A stretch of 18,030 nucleotides of DNA from Coxiellaceae bacterium UBA6002 (GCA_002429595.1 DJAM01000025.1:1-18030), one strand, 5' to 3'; numbered from the stretch's first letter, positions 1 through 7,719 are shown. Translations and numbers: made by a program. The notes: generated from the letters alone by a model not told the origin.

Positions 1-34
1 GTTGAAGATTTAGCGCTTACGTTTAATCGGATTA

Positions 35-388
35 GTGTTAGGTTTTATAGTAAGTTTTGCATTTACATTCTCCTGGATTATTTTTTCCGAACTACCAGAT
101 TTTGAGTTATTTATTTTTTTAGTGGTAGCTTGGCCTGTCGGTGGAGTATTAGCAGCATTGTTATTTAGCAAATTTCTCGAATATAAAATGATCCGCGAAG
201 CTTCAAATTATTTACAAACTTTTTCAAGTTCAAATAATGTTGCAAACGAAAGAGATTTAGAAATAGGTAGAAATGTAGATACTCCAGGAGTTGGAGCTTG
301 TTCATTATTGGGATTCTTTAATTTTAAAAAAGTTAATTTGTATAAGAAGACTGATGATGTAAGATTAGAAATGGTTGGACAGATATAA
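35..388 (+). CDS. Small hypothetical membrane protein
   Basis: I do not recognise this 117-residue protein. Residues 2-20 and 24-48 are strongly hydrophobic and look like two membrane segments joined by a short acidic loop (ELPDFE). A polar, charged C-terminal half (residues 50-117) follows and would face one side of the membrane. The only usable start in frame is a GTG at 35, because an in-frame TAG lies at 11-13; no clear Shine-Dalgarno precedes the GTG. The first bases are also open in another frame up to about 108, so the 5' end, or an overlapping upstream gene, cannot be settled from this window. The stop is 18 bases before the aldo/keto reductase start, so the two are probably co-transcribed. 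Nothing in the sequence indicates a function. Confidence 0.5.
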   Translation: MLGFIVSFAFTFSWIIFSELPDFELFIFLVVAWPVGGVLAALLFSKFLEYKMIREASNYLQTFSSSNNVANERDLEIGRNVDTPGVGACSLLGFFNFKKVNLYKKTDDVRLEMVGQI

Positions 389-406
389 TCTATTAAAGGA
401 ACTGTT

Positions 407-1387
407 ATGGAAACATTAGAAATTAAATCCGGCATGAAGCCGGCATCTCGTATTTGTCTTGGCACTTGGGCCATTGGCGGCTGGATGTGGGGTGGAACTG
501 ACGAGCAGGAATCTATCAAAACCATCCATAAGGCATTGGATTTAGGTATAAATATCATCGATACTGCGCCTGTTTATGGCTTTGGACGTTCTGAGGAAAT
601 AGTCGGGAAGGCTCTGCAGCAATATGGTCATCGCGAAGATATTCTCATTGCAACTAAAGCAGGATTAGATTGGCCCGAAGGACAAGTAGTTCGTAATTCT
701 TCTTCCAAGAGAATTGAGCAAGAGATTCATGATTCGCTTAAACGATTACGCATCGATTACATCGACATCTATCAAATCCATTGGCCTGACACCTCCGTTC
801 CTTTTGGTGAAACAGCAGCAACACTGTTGTCTTTATTTGAAGCAGGTAAAATCAGAGCGATTGGCGTCAGTAATTTTTCTACTGAACAAATGACTGAATT
901 TTTGAAATTTGCACCAATTCACACTTCTCAGCCACCTTTTAATCTTTTCGAACGTGGAATAGAAAAAAATGTTTTGCCGTACACAGAAAAAAATGACATC
1001 ACCACATTAGCGTATGGCTCATTATGCCGAGGTCTACTGACAGGTAAAATGAAGCTCGACACCCATTTTGAAGGTGACGATCTAAGAAAGGTCGACCCCA
1101 AATTTCAACCACCATTGTTTCAAGCTTATTTAAATGCCGTGCAAGCGTTAGATACATTCGCAAAGCAAAACTACAATAAAAATGTGTTAGCACTCGCGGT
1201 TCGCTGGGTATTAGATAAAGGACATACCATTGCACTCTGGGGCGCCCGCAAACCATCACAGTTAGAAAATATTAATGAAGCCATGGGCTGGTCACTCGAT
1301 ACTGACGCTATGAAGGAAATTGATAAGATTCTTAAGGATAACCTTGAAACAGCGGTGGGTGCCGAGTTCATGGCACCTCCGCCTTAA
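407..1387 (+). CDS. Aldo/keto reductase
   Basis: NAD(P)H-dependent oxidoreductase of the aldo/keto reductase superfamily, a cytoplasmic (beta/alpha)8 barrel that reduces carbonyl compounds. The 326-residue length is normal for the family. The catalytic tetrad is visible: Asp52 and Tyr57 in DTAPVYGFGRSEE, Lys84 in IATKAG and His125 in YQIHWPD. The C-terminal segment around WGARKPSQLENI (about residues 278-290) fits the cofactor-binding end seen in AKR11/YajO-like enzymes. AAAGGA, 7 bases before the ATG, supports this start. It follows the small membrane protein gene by 18 bases and is convergent with the metallopeptidase-like gene; a palindromic repeat lies between the two. The physiological substrate cannot be read from the sequence. 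Confidence 0.93.
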   Translation: METLEIKSGMKPASRICLGTWAIGGWMWGGTDEQESIKTIHKALDLGINIIDTAPVYGFGRSEEIVGKALQQYGHREDILIATKAGLDWPEGQVVRNSSSKRIEQEIHDSLKRLRIDYIDIYQIHWPDTSVPFGETAATLLSLFEAGKIRAIGVSNFSTEQMTEFLKFAPIHTSQPPFNLFERGIEKNVLPYTEKNDITTLAYGSLCRGLLTGKMKLDTHFEGDDLRKVDPKFQPPLFQAYLNAVQALDTFAKQNYNKNVLALAVRWVLDKGHTIALWGARKPSQLENINEAMGWSLDTDAMKEIDKILKDNLETAVGAEFMAPPP

Positions 1388-1446
1388 AATATAGCTTAAA
1401 CTTGTCATTTTAGTTCAGGCAATCGTTTTTCCTCATGATCGATGAA

Positions 1447-1520
1447 GGGGTCTACTTGTGGGTAATGATATGGTACACACATTACCCTAAACTAATTTGG
1501 TAATGTGTGTACTTGAGTCC
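1447..1520. repeat. Palindromic repeat, copy A
   Basis: Between two convergent genes lies a perfect 14-bp inverted repeat, GTACACACATTACC (1473-1486) and its complement (1499-1512), with a 12-base centre. Flanks GGGGTC (left) and ACTTGAGTCC (right) match the ends of the other copies at 3353, 7665 and 12357. This copy carries about 20 extra bases between the left flank and the arm. It could form a hairpin at the 3' ends of both genes, but there is no T-run typical of an intrinsic terminator. Confidence 0.75.
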
Positions 1521-1533
1521 TATTTTCAACTCA

Positions 1534-3102
1534 TCACCTCATACAACGCTGGTATTTCGATCCTGCCCGCTCAGAATGATATTCATGAAGGCCAGGAAAA
1601 AGCAAATCTAGCAAAACAGGATGCTCTTCATAAAGTTGGTTTATAAATGCATCACGTTCTATCAGTTTTGTGGCATCATCTTGATGGTAGTAGCAATCAT
1701 AGAAATAATCGAAATCAATTAAAGCAGCTTTTTCTTGTTCATCAGTCCGTGCTGGGCCAAGGGTTGAGTAATAATCGTTGCCTACTTTTTCTAGTTTATC
1801 AATATACATGTCACGATTCTTTGGCCCTATTTGTATGATGATACGCACAAATCCAGTCTTAGTAGTGATATTCAAGTTTTCATCAATATAATGGTCTTTT
1901 TTCATGGACAGGATGGTACCTGACGGTATGATTTCACGCCTTCTAAATGGCTTATAATTTTTGATCGCGTCAAGATATAATTCTTTATCATTTGCTTCAA
2001 TTTCATCCAGGTTAGCGCTTGATTTAGCCAAAATTTTAAAAAGTCTGTCTATATTACGGAATCCACTATATAAAATTTGACTGATCATCTCACAATTTAC
2101 TTGGCTGGCTCCATATTCGAAACAAGGTATTGCTGTATGCTGATCGATTTGTGAAACCCGTCTAAAAAGTGAATAAATATCTTTTAAATTCTCATAATAT
2201 ACAAAAGCATGATGAAATTCGTGAAAAAGGAAAGAAGGAAAAGCAATATCGGCAAATGTGTTGCGAAAAATTTGTATTGTGTTTGTTTCTGGATAAAATT
2301 GCGCTCCCACACTTTGATTATCACCTGCAGTAGGATCTTCACGAGTAGTGATTATAATTTTTAAACGAGGCGAATATTTAAGGACGGTTTGTAATTTACA
2401 TTTCATTCTATGATTTTTATATGCCAAATCCTCCACAGTCTTAACAATAAAATCACTGTCCTCGCTTAAACTGGAATTTGAATGCTGATAATCTTTATGC
2501 GCATAATCAGAAGCAACTATTTTCTCTTTTACAGCTGTAGCTAGCAAAGGATTGTTTTGTTTATTAGGTCGATCTTGATTTGAAGAATTAACTTCTTTAC
2601 TAGCCGAATCAGATTCCGATCGACAAATCCCTGTATTATCGCAAACTACAACCACTTGATTATTGAGTGCTTCATTTTTTAAAATGGAACTTTGATCACT
2701 ATCAATTAATAACTTATCAAGCTTTGGCGATAGATGGTTATAACTATTTGATTTATGAACCCTAGTTAAGGACGATGTATTAAAAAAATACAGATCTGAA
2801 GAGCCAGAAGTTTTCACTAATTTATTAACAGTATATTTACTGGAACGACTAAAAATGATTAAACACCCACTCGCCATTAGTACTAATAGAGCAGCTATAA
2901 ATAAAAGACGCTGAGTTATCGTGAGCCTATCCCACCATTTCATTATATATAACATTAAATAATCATGCGTGGCATTACTTCTAGAATGTCTAGATATTTT
3001 TCTTGGACATTTGATTTTTGCATGAGCTAATTCTGATTTAGCACTACGCTGAGGGTTATATTTTGGAGCTGGGATATAATTGAATTTGTTATTTCTTGGC
3101 AT
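1534..3102 (-). CDS. Membrane-anchored putative zinc metallopeptidase
   Basis: Protein of 522 residues that I cannot place in a named family. A basic N-terminus (1-65) is followed by one clear transmembrane helix (about 66-85, RLLFIAALLVLMASGCLIIF). A polar, low-complexity linker rich in Ser and Asn (100-215) comes next, then a globular region. Residues 288-302 read FPSFLFHEFHHAFVY: HEFHH (294-298) is a zincin HExxH motif in the usual hydrophobic setting. Glu329 or Glu338 downstream could be the third zinc ligand of a gluzincin; this is inference. The layout suggests a peptidase domain outside the inner membrane, or a translocated effector. The first ATG is kept, but Met50 and Met54 are possible starts just before the helix; none has a good ribosome binding site. 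Its neighbour is an F-box effector-like gene on the same strand. Confidence 0.72.
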   Translation of the reverse strand: MPRNNKFNYIPAPKYNPQRSAKSELAHAKIKCPRKISRHSRSNATHDYLMLYIMKWWDRLTITQRLLFIAALLVLMASGCLIIFSRSSKYTVNKLVKTSGSSDLYFFNTSSLTRVHKSNSYNHLSPKLDKLLIDSDQSSILKNEALNNQVVVVCDNTGICRSESDSASKEVNSSNQDRPNKQNNPLLATAVKEKIVASDYAHKDYQHSNSSLSEDSDFIVKTVEDLAYKNHRMKCKLQTVLKYSPRLKIIITTREDPTAGDNQSVGAQFYPETNTIQIFRNTFADIAFPSFLFHEFHHAFVYYENLKDIYSLFRRVSQIDQHTAIPCFEYGASQVNCEMISQILYSGFRNIDRLFKILAKSSANLDEIEANDKELYLDAIKNYKPFRRREIIPSGTILSMKKDHYIDENLNITTKTGFVRIIIQIGPKNRDMYIDKLEKVGNDYYSTLGPARTDEQEKAALIDFDYFYDCYYHQDDATKLIERDAFINQLYEEHPVLLDLLFPGLHEYHSERAGSKYQRCMR

Positions 3103-3197
3103 AATAATTTAATAGCGGGTTGCACAAAATTGATTAAGATAAAGTTAGCCTTCGAGTATTTGTTCAAGCATGAGCATCGTCATTTTCGACAATAATA

Positions 3198-3232
3198 TTT
3201 GATTATCAATATCGTTTAATAAGATTATCAAA
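3198..3232. promoter_or_regulatory. Inverted repeat upstream of the metallopeptidase-like gene
   Basis: TTTGATTATC (3198-3207) and GATTATCAAA (3223-3232) form an inverted repeat with one mismatch; GATTATC is also directly repeated 22 bp apart. It lies about 95 bases upstream of the leftward gene starting at 3102 and could be an operator. No regulator can be assigned. The rest of the 3103-3440 gap is AT-rich and holds only palindrome copy B. Confidence 0.28.
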
Positions 3233-3352
3233 CAAGTATTTTAAAGTAAACATTAAGCTTCTAATGACGCAATTTTTAGCATATTTTGAACAATTTTCTG
3301 AGGTCGTTAATTTTTAGTTAAGAAATTTTTTAATATATTAATAAAAGAAGAT

Positions 3353-3409
3353 GGGATCAAGTACACATGTTACCCAAAACTAATTTGGGTAATGTGTTTA
3401 CTTGACCCC
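3353..3409. repeat. Palindromic repeat, copy B
   Basis: Imperfect palindrome running from GGGATCAAGTACACATG on the left to GGGTAATGTGTTTACTTGAC on the right, with AAAACTAATTT at the centre. The arms pair with a few mismatches. It shares its end sequences and spacing with the copies at 1447, 7665 and 12357. It sits 31 bases past the stop of the F-box gene, within the gap between two leftward genes. Confidence 0.8.
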
Positions 3410-3440
3410 TTTTCTTTTTAAGACATTTGCAATTTTACAT

Positions 3441-4121
3441 TTAAGATATAGTACACGTTGAGCTGGAAGGGTTAAGATCTTCGTCCTCGGCAAAATTTAT
3501 AATTGGCCCTTGGAAAGCATTATGCAAAATGCCATTCTCCATTTTCAGCTGACCAGTTAAGATAAAAATATCTTTATTAGCTACTTGTAAACTCTGTATT
3601 TGAATAACTAGGTCTTGATTAGGGCCGCTGCGGTTTGGTTTGATTGATTGTTCTTCCCAATTAGCAGCGGGTTGACCTCCAAGATATTTGACTTTGTAAA
3701 TTGCTGGATGGGCAATATCATCTCCCATCCAGTTATCCGATTCATCATAGGTCGCCTTAGCATACAATAAAGCATCGTTTTCGGTTTTAAATAGGTATAG
3801 TTTTTCAGGCTTAAATATAGAGTCAATAACTTCTTTTTTAAGCTCTTTGGGTTGACGTTTGCTAACCATTGAGCCGTCATGATCTCGCAGAGCTATGTTT
3901 AGACCAACTGTATAGTAAATAGGGGCAGAGGCCAATCGAGCTTTAGCGACAGTATTGAAAACTTGACATACCCTGCTCACTTTATGTAAATCTTTCCGAT
4001 TTCCAAAAAAGGAAAACAGATGATTTAGAATATCTCTATTTAAACCAGCTAGTAGATTTAGTTTGTTGTCGTTATTATTATCTTTTGCGATTTCAGCTTT
4101 CGTTTTTCCGAACATGAACAT
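3441..4121 (-). CDS. F-box protein with C-terminal CaaX box, putative translocated effector
   Basis: Protein of 226 residues. Residues 25-63 form an F-box-like segment (LNRDILNHLFSFF, then KDLHKVSRVCQVFNTVAKARL), the fold that binds host SKP1 in SCF ubiquitin ligases. The middle (70-200) is unrecognised and includes LYLFKTENDALLYAKATY, a segment type I associate with Legionella hypothetical proteins. The last four residues are CTIS, a CaaX box with Ile at a2 and Ser at X, which would suit host farnesylation and membrane anchoring. F-box plus CaaX is the arrangement known from Legionella AnkB, but no ankyrin repeats are seen here. A GGGG run lies directly before the ATG at 4121 and 6 bases before a second ATG at 4115, so the start could be 4115; a TTG at 4127 is less likely. 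Effector status is inference. Confidence 0.8.
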   Translation of the reverse strand: MFMFGKTKAEIAKDNNNDNKLNLLAGLNRDILNHLFSFFGNRKDLHKVSRVCQVFNTVAKARLASAPIYYTVGLNIALRDHDGSMVSKRQPKELKKEVIDSIFKPEKLYLFKTENDALLYAKATYDESDNWMGDDIAHPAIYKVKYLGGQPAANWEEQSIKPNRSGPNQDLVIQIQSLQVANKDIFILTGQLKMENGILHNAFQGPIINFAEDEDLNPSSSTCTIS

Positions 4122-4168
4122 CCCCAATTAGTATTTCAATAGTTTATTGCAATTTATTTATATGCTTA

Positions 4169-4212
4169 GAAAATGCAAGTAAAGCCTATTTTTGATAATT
4201 AATGATCATTAT
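4169..4212. promoter_or_regulatory. Possible control region of the F-box/CaaX gene
   Basis: About 50-90 bases upstream of the leftward F-box gene are GAAAA-N5-GTAAA (4169-4183) and a perfect 12-bp palindrome, TAATGATCATTA, at about 4199-4210. The first matches 9 of 10 bases of the CpxR-type GTAAA-N5-GTAAA pattern, which is known to control some Legionella Dot/Icm genes. Both elements are AT-rich and could occur by chance. No TTAAT-N6-TTAAT repeat like those of the other effector-like genes is present. Confidence 0.22.
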
Positions 4213-4277
4213 TTAATAATAATTATTACCTATAAGTCAACTATATTTTGAATTTTAACCATCCACCGAATAGAATA

Positions 4278-4312
4278 GGGGGCAAGTACTGACGGACCCT
4301 TATTCTTGACCC
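4278..4312. repeat. Possible degenerate remnant of the palindromic repeat
   Basis: GGGGGCAAGTAC resembles the outer left end of the palindrome family. It is followed directly by TGACGGACCCTTATTCTTGA, which resembles sequence flanking copy C (GGATCCGTCAGGGTC before it and GACCCCTATTCTTGG after it). The central arms are missing, so this looks like an internally deleted copy. Weak support. Confidence 0.35.
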
Positions 4313-4580
4313 TTCAATTATTTAAAAACGACCCTTTTCGGTAGTATTCCACGCCTAGGTAGAAATCTTTATTCTTGTTCAAGATTTAGATATCCCTTAG
4401 CTTAGCTTCAATAACCCTAAAATTTATTGTGAAACGAAATTTACAAAAAGATCTACTTAGAAAAATTTCTTTGTTTGGGTTTAGATTAGCGTTCGGGTGA
4501 ATAAAATGGAAAAAATGCCCCGTCCGGATAACATTGAGAAACCGGATATGGCAATAATCGCGCACCAGAGTACTCAGGAC
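4313..4580. other. Intergenic stretch without a recognised gene
   Basis: This stretch lies downstream of znuB and upstream of the F-box gene. I see no gene and no good terminator hairpin. A 31-codon frame (4506-4601, rightward) has no ribosome binding site and runs into the end of znuB, so it is not called. Confidence 0.5.
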
Positions 4581-5345
4581 TTATCCTTTAAAAATCAATG
4601 AAAACAAAAAAAAGACTGTACTGACAATAATAATTAATGGCCCGGCCGGAAGTTGCATTAGTTTAGAAAGCAAGATCCCAAAACAAGCGGATAAAATACC
4701 AATAATCAACGAACCATATGCATACTGTGATAAATTTCGACTGATGCTTCTTGCTGTAGCTGCCGGAATCGAAACCAGCGCAGCTGTTAATAGACCACCG
4801 ACCATTTTCACTCCTAACGAGACGATCACGCCGATCAAAACCAAATAAATAAAGTTGCATTTTTTGACATTTACTCCTTCTGCTGTAGCTAAGTCGTCCG
4901 AAATATTAATCAAAATCATCTTTGGATAAATTATTTTGACGACAAAAAGAAGAATAACGGCAAAAAATATGGAAATAATCATTTCCAAAAAACTAGTTTT
5001 AGAAATGTCACCAATCAATGCAACTTCAGCTTGATCAATTGGTAGAAATAAAAAAGCAATTGCAACTCCCGATGCGAAAACGACTGCAGTCAAAGCTTCC
5101 ATTGACAATTTTGTTCTTAATTCAAGTAACCAAATGAAAAAAATTCCCAGCATGATAAAAGGAAAAGCACCTAATGAAATATTAAAACCGTACACAATGG
5201 CTAAGGCGATACCAGGAAGACTCAAGTGTCCCAGGGGGCCAGCGACAAGAGCCATTCTTTTGCTAAGCATGAGCGAGCCTAAATATCCAGATGCTCCGCC
5301 AATAAACATTGCTGTGATTAAACTTAAAATTAATTGAGTATCCAT
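4581..5345 (-). CDS. znuB: Zinc/manganese-type ABC transporter permease
   Basis: Inner-membrane permease of the ABC-3 (ZnuB/MntB/TroC) family, which forms the channel of a metal-ion importer together with the adjacent ATPase. The 254 residues are dominated by hydrophobic helices (about 7-8). Family-typical segments are seen: GGASGYLGSLMLSKRMALVAGPLGHLSLPGIALA near the N-terminus (given here by its start and end, residues about 16-50), and AEGVNVKK and ALVSIPAATAR in the C-terminal half. The ATG at 5345 lies 4 bases beyond the znuC stop, typical of a coupled operon; an in-frame ATG at 5387 would overlap znuC by 38 bases and is less likely. Zn2+ is the best guess, but Mn2+ cannot be excluded from sequence alone. 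No binding protein (znuA) or zur is in the window. Confidence 0.88.
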   Translation of the reverse strand: MDTQLILSLITAMFIGGASGYLGSLMLSKRMALVAGPLGHLSLPGIALAIVYGFNISLGAFPFIMLGIFFIWLLELRTKLSMEALTAVVFASGVAIAFLFLPIDQAEVALIGDISKTSFLEMIISIFFAVILLFVVKIIYPKMILINISDDLATAEGVNVKKCNFIYLVLIGVIVSLGVKMVGGLLTAALVSIPAATARSISRNLSQYAYGSLIIGILSACFGILLSKLMQLPAGPLIIIVSTVFFLFSLIFKG

Positions 5346-5349
5346 ACTG

Positions 5350-6039
5350 CTATTCGTGATGTTGATAATACTTAACTTGGCTGCCATATAGGCTGCGCAA
5401 ACTTTCTGGTGTGAGCACCTCGTGAGGAGATCCGCTGCAGACAGTTTGTTTGTTCAAACAAATAACATGGGTTGAAAACTCATAAACCACATTGAGATCA
5501 TGAGTAACAAGTATCATTGAATCATACCATTGCTCTTTTAGACGCGTAAGAAGCTTATAAATAGTTTCCTCCCCACCAATATCGATGCCTGTTGTTGGTT
5601 CATCAAACATTAACACTTGCGGTTTTCCAACTAGGCTCCACGCGATCAGTATTCTTTGAAACTGACCTGATGATAATTCTCCAATCTTTCGTGAAATAAA
5701 GTCCTCATTTAGCCCAACTGCATGCATTATTTGACGCATATCTTGATTGGAAATTCTTTTTAAGGCAAAAAAGTCGCTGACTCCTAATGGAATATCTTTG
5801 ATAAAAGGCAGGCGCTGTGGAACATAGCCAATTTTAATATTATTTTTCCAAGTTATTTTCCCTGTGTAGGGTAAAAGACCTAATAGGCATTTCAGTAATA
5901 CGGTTTTACCAGCCCCATTAGGGCCTAAGACACTGACGACATCACCTTTCTTCAGGATAAAAGAAAGGTTTTTAATAATGGATTTATGATCTAATTCCAC
6001 ACTCAGATTTTGTACATTGAGAAGCAAATCGTCTTGCAT
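5350..6039 (-). CDS. znuC: Zinc/manganese-type ABC transporter ATP-binding protein
   Basis: Cytoplasmic ATPase that powers the permease encoded next to it. The 229 residues hold a complete ABC domain: Walker A GPNGAGKT (39-46), Q-loop region YVPQR (about 72-76), signature LSSGQ (122-126, Ser in place of the usual first Gly), Walker B VLMFDEP (142-148) and the H-loop VTHD with His180. The ABC domain begins directly at LLLNVQNLSV, so the ATG at 6039 is preferred. An in-frame ATG at 6090 would add 17 residues with no family counterpart and has no ribosome binding site. The leftward gene is followed 4 bases later by the permease. No clear Zur operator was recognised upstream. Confidence 0.88.
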   Translation of the reverse strand: MQDDLLLNVQNLSVELDHKSIIKNLSFILKKGDVVSVLGPNGAGKTVLLKCLLGLLPYTGKITWKNNIKIGYVPQRLPFIKDIPLGVSDFFALKRISNQDMRQIMHAVGLNEDFISRKIGELSSGQFQRILIAWSLVGKPQVLMFDEPTTGIDIGGEETIYKLLTRLKEQWYDSMILVTHDLNVVYEFSTHVICLNKQTVCSGSPHEVLTPESLRSLYGSQVKYYQHHE

Positions 6040-6225
6040 GTTTAATTCCAGTAAGCACCATGTTTTTGCTGCATTTTCTCCGCTGGTCATAATCAGAGGC
6101 CATGAGTCTAAAAAGGTACAAATGCCTGTTTATTGACCACTATGGTTATCAATTTGAAAATTTAGCACATTAGCAAAACATTTGCCTCGATTAAAAGTAC
6201 GGTACTAGTGAAGTTCCAACAATCA

Positions 6226-6246
6226 TTTTTAGCCACCAGCTAAAAA
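6226..6246. terminator. Hairpin between methyltransferase pseudogene and znuC
   Basis: TTTTTAGC-CACCA-GCTAAAAA is a perfect 8-bp stem with a 5-base loop, in the gap between the 3' end of the leftward pseudogene and znuC. The T/A tracts lie inside the stem rather than after it, so it is at best a weak terminator of the methyltransferase transcript. Confidence 0.35.
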
Positions 6247-6380
6247 GAAATAGAAATTTTGGCCAAATAGGTTCAATAAAAACCGAATTATCTGTTTAAT
6301 AATTCTTATCAGGCCATTCCACTAGACAATGACCCAGATACTTTGACGAAGTTGATTATTGATAGGCTTTCTTAGATTTT

Positions 6381-7024
6381 TTACATATAGTCCCTTTTAG
6401 AAGCACTAATAATCACAAAACCACCTTCACCATAGCTGGATTTAATAGGGTCAGGTGTTTTAATATCCTTAATTCAGAAAAAATAGTTTGATAAATTTTC
6501 TTTTCTTTAAACCCTGCGTTATGTAATAGCTCAAGGACATCATCAACCGAATAAAAGTGAGCATGTTTATAAAAAGGGCTTTCGTGCTTCACTGATAAAT
6601 AGCATTGACCACGTATCGAATCTCGATCAATCATCCCGATAACAAGAATTCCATTGGGTTTCACTCTGCTCGCTTCCTGCAACACTAGAGAGGGTTTCTC
6701 GACGAAACATAATACCGTGGTTCATAAAGCATAATCGAATTGTTGATCCATAAATGGCAAAGATTCTGCAGTTCCTTCGGTGATATCAATTCCACGGGAT
6801 CGTGCTAAACTTCCCAATTTTACCGAGGGATCCACGCCGGTTTTGATTCCTAGAGCAGAAGCAAACCGGCCAGAGCCTACACCAATTTCAACTCCCTTTC
6901 CTGAGTGAGGAATGACTTTTTTTTAAGGCTGCTAATTCAGATTTAAAAGCTGCCGCATGGCGATCAACCAACTATCATATCGATCTGCAAGCTCATCAAA
7001 AGCTTTAATGGCCTCTTTATTCAT
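6381..7024 (-). pseudogene. SAM-dependent methyltransferase pseudogene
   Basis: Conceptual translation across three frames rebuilds a class I (Methyltransf_11-type) protein. It starts MNKEAIKAFDELADRYDSW, passes the SAM-binding motif GVEIGVGSGRFA, then GVDPS, TEGTAESLPF, FDYAL and VLQEASRVKPNGILVIG, and ends YGEGGFVIISASKRDYM with TAA at 6381. Four lesions separate these pieces. One base is lost near 6962 (TGGTT-GATCGC). A 1-base shift lies in an 8-base T run (6917-6924, plus strand). A TGA falls at 6722-6724, inside what should read DYALxTTVLCFV. A final shift lies near 6433. The strong AGGAGG ribosome binding site 8 bases before the ATG is intact, so inactivation looks recent. The small membrane protein gene ends 44 bases upstream on the same strand. 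Confidence 0.85.
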
Positions 7025-7068
7025 TGATATTTCCTCCTCTTAAAAATTCAAAATAAACTACTCAACTT

Positions 7069-7422
7069 TTAGTGATGCATACTTTTGATATTTAAGACGA
7101 TGACTAATAATATGATTGAAACTATTTCTGCCATGAAATGAAGAATGGGTAGCCATTTTGGAATGGTTTTTTTTCTTAAACCAACTGATAACATCCTAAA
7201 GCTAGCGGAGGCAGCCATAATCAATAAAACTAAGCTCATGATGGGGGACATTGACTTATTAATCACCATATAGGATATCAGAATAATAAGCCCTAAAATG
7301 ATAAATATCGCATGAGGAATAACAAAGTGCTTTGGCACTGATCGATCAGACAAGATAAAAATGAGTATCAAAAAACCGAATATAGCAGCAATTAAAAAGG
7401 AAAGAATAGTTGCTAGTAACAA
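7069..7422 (-). CDS. Small hypothetical integral membrane protein
   Basis: I do not recognise this 117-residue, very hydrophobic protein. Four membrane helices are visible at about residues 2-24, 34-53, 60-75 and 93-111, with short basic loops (SDRSVPKH; LRKKTIPKW). The start is a TTG at 7422, with AAAGGA about 10 bases upstream; no ATG lies near the N-terminus. The gene reads leftward and ends 44 bases before the methyltransferase pseudogene, so it probably headed a two-gene operon whose second gene is now broken. No catalytic or transport motif was seen. Confidence 0.6.
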   Translation of the reverse strand: MLLATILSFLIAAIFGFLILIFILSDRSVPKHFVIPHAIFIILGLIILISYMVINKSMSPIMSLVLLIMAASASFRMLSVGLRKKTIPKWLPILHFMAEIVSIILLVIVLNIKSMHH

Positions 7423-7582
7423 AGTAATAATATCCTTTTACAAATAAAGAGGACAGCGGAGATCCAGGGCAAATTTTTGATGTATTAAATCCCTCTTCCA
7501 GGTCTCTATCCATTTTTCATACCGATTATATTATATTATATTATATAATCAACTTCTTTAAATTAGACAAAGGACTATTACC

Positions 7583-7642
7583 ATGACAGATTTACCCACA
7601 AAAACATTTAAACATGAACTATATAAAATGGCATCTTTATGA
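7583..7642 (+). pseudogene. Stub of a truncated gene, possibly ArsR-type regulator
   Basis: A good ribosome binding site (ACAAAGGA, 8 bases before the ATG) leads into only 19 codons, MTDLPTKTFKHELYKMASL, before a stop. No further homologous sequence is recognisable, and palindrome copy C begins 22 bases later. The leader FKHELY resembles the N-terminus I recall for ArsR/rhodanese-type regulators (FKDxLYxxFARIGKAL). That resemblance is short and inferential. An AT-rich run (about 7526-7552) that could hold its promoter lies upstream. The rest of the 7423-7805 gap contains only the palindrome. Confidence 0.4.
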
Positions 7643-7664
7643 AGAATTTCGTGGGGATCCGTCA

Positions 7665-7719
7665 GGGTCAAGTATACACATTACCCAAATTAGTTTTGGG
7701 TAATGTGTATACTTAACCC
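7665..7719. repeat. Palindromic repeat, copy C
   Basis: Nearly perfect: the left arm starts GGGTCAAGTATACACATTAC (7665-7687) and pairs with the right arm 7697-7719 at 22 of 23 positions around a 9-base centre. GACCCCTATTCTTGG follows at about 7725-7739, as it does in part after other copies. It is the best-preserved hairpin of the family and lies between a truncated gene stub and the NTF2-like gene. Confidence 0.85.

Noticed and set aside
1473..1512. Palindrome copies as classical Rho-independent terminators
   Set aside because: The stems are long but AT-rich, and no T-run follows. They recur as a sequence family, including at places that are not gene ends, so a repeat family is the better description.
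4506..4601. 31-codon rightward ORF (starts MEKMPRPDN)
   Set aside because: No ribosome binding site, it overlaps the 3' end of znuB, and there is no recognisable similarity.
7526..7552. AT dinucleotide-like run (ATTATATTATATTATATAAT) as an origin or attachment site
   Set aside because: Only low-complexity sequence; no DnaA boxes, no flanking duplications and no integrase nearby.
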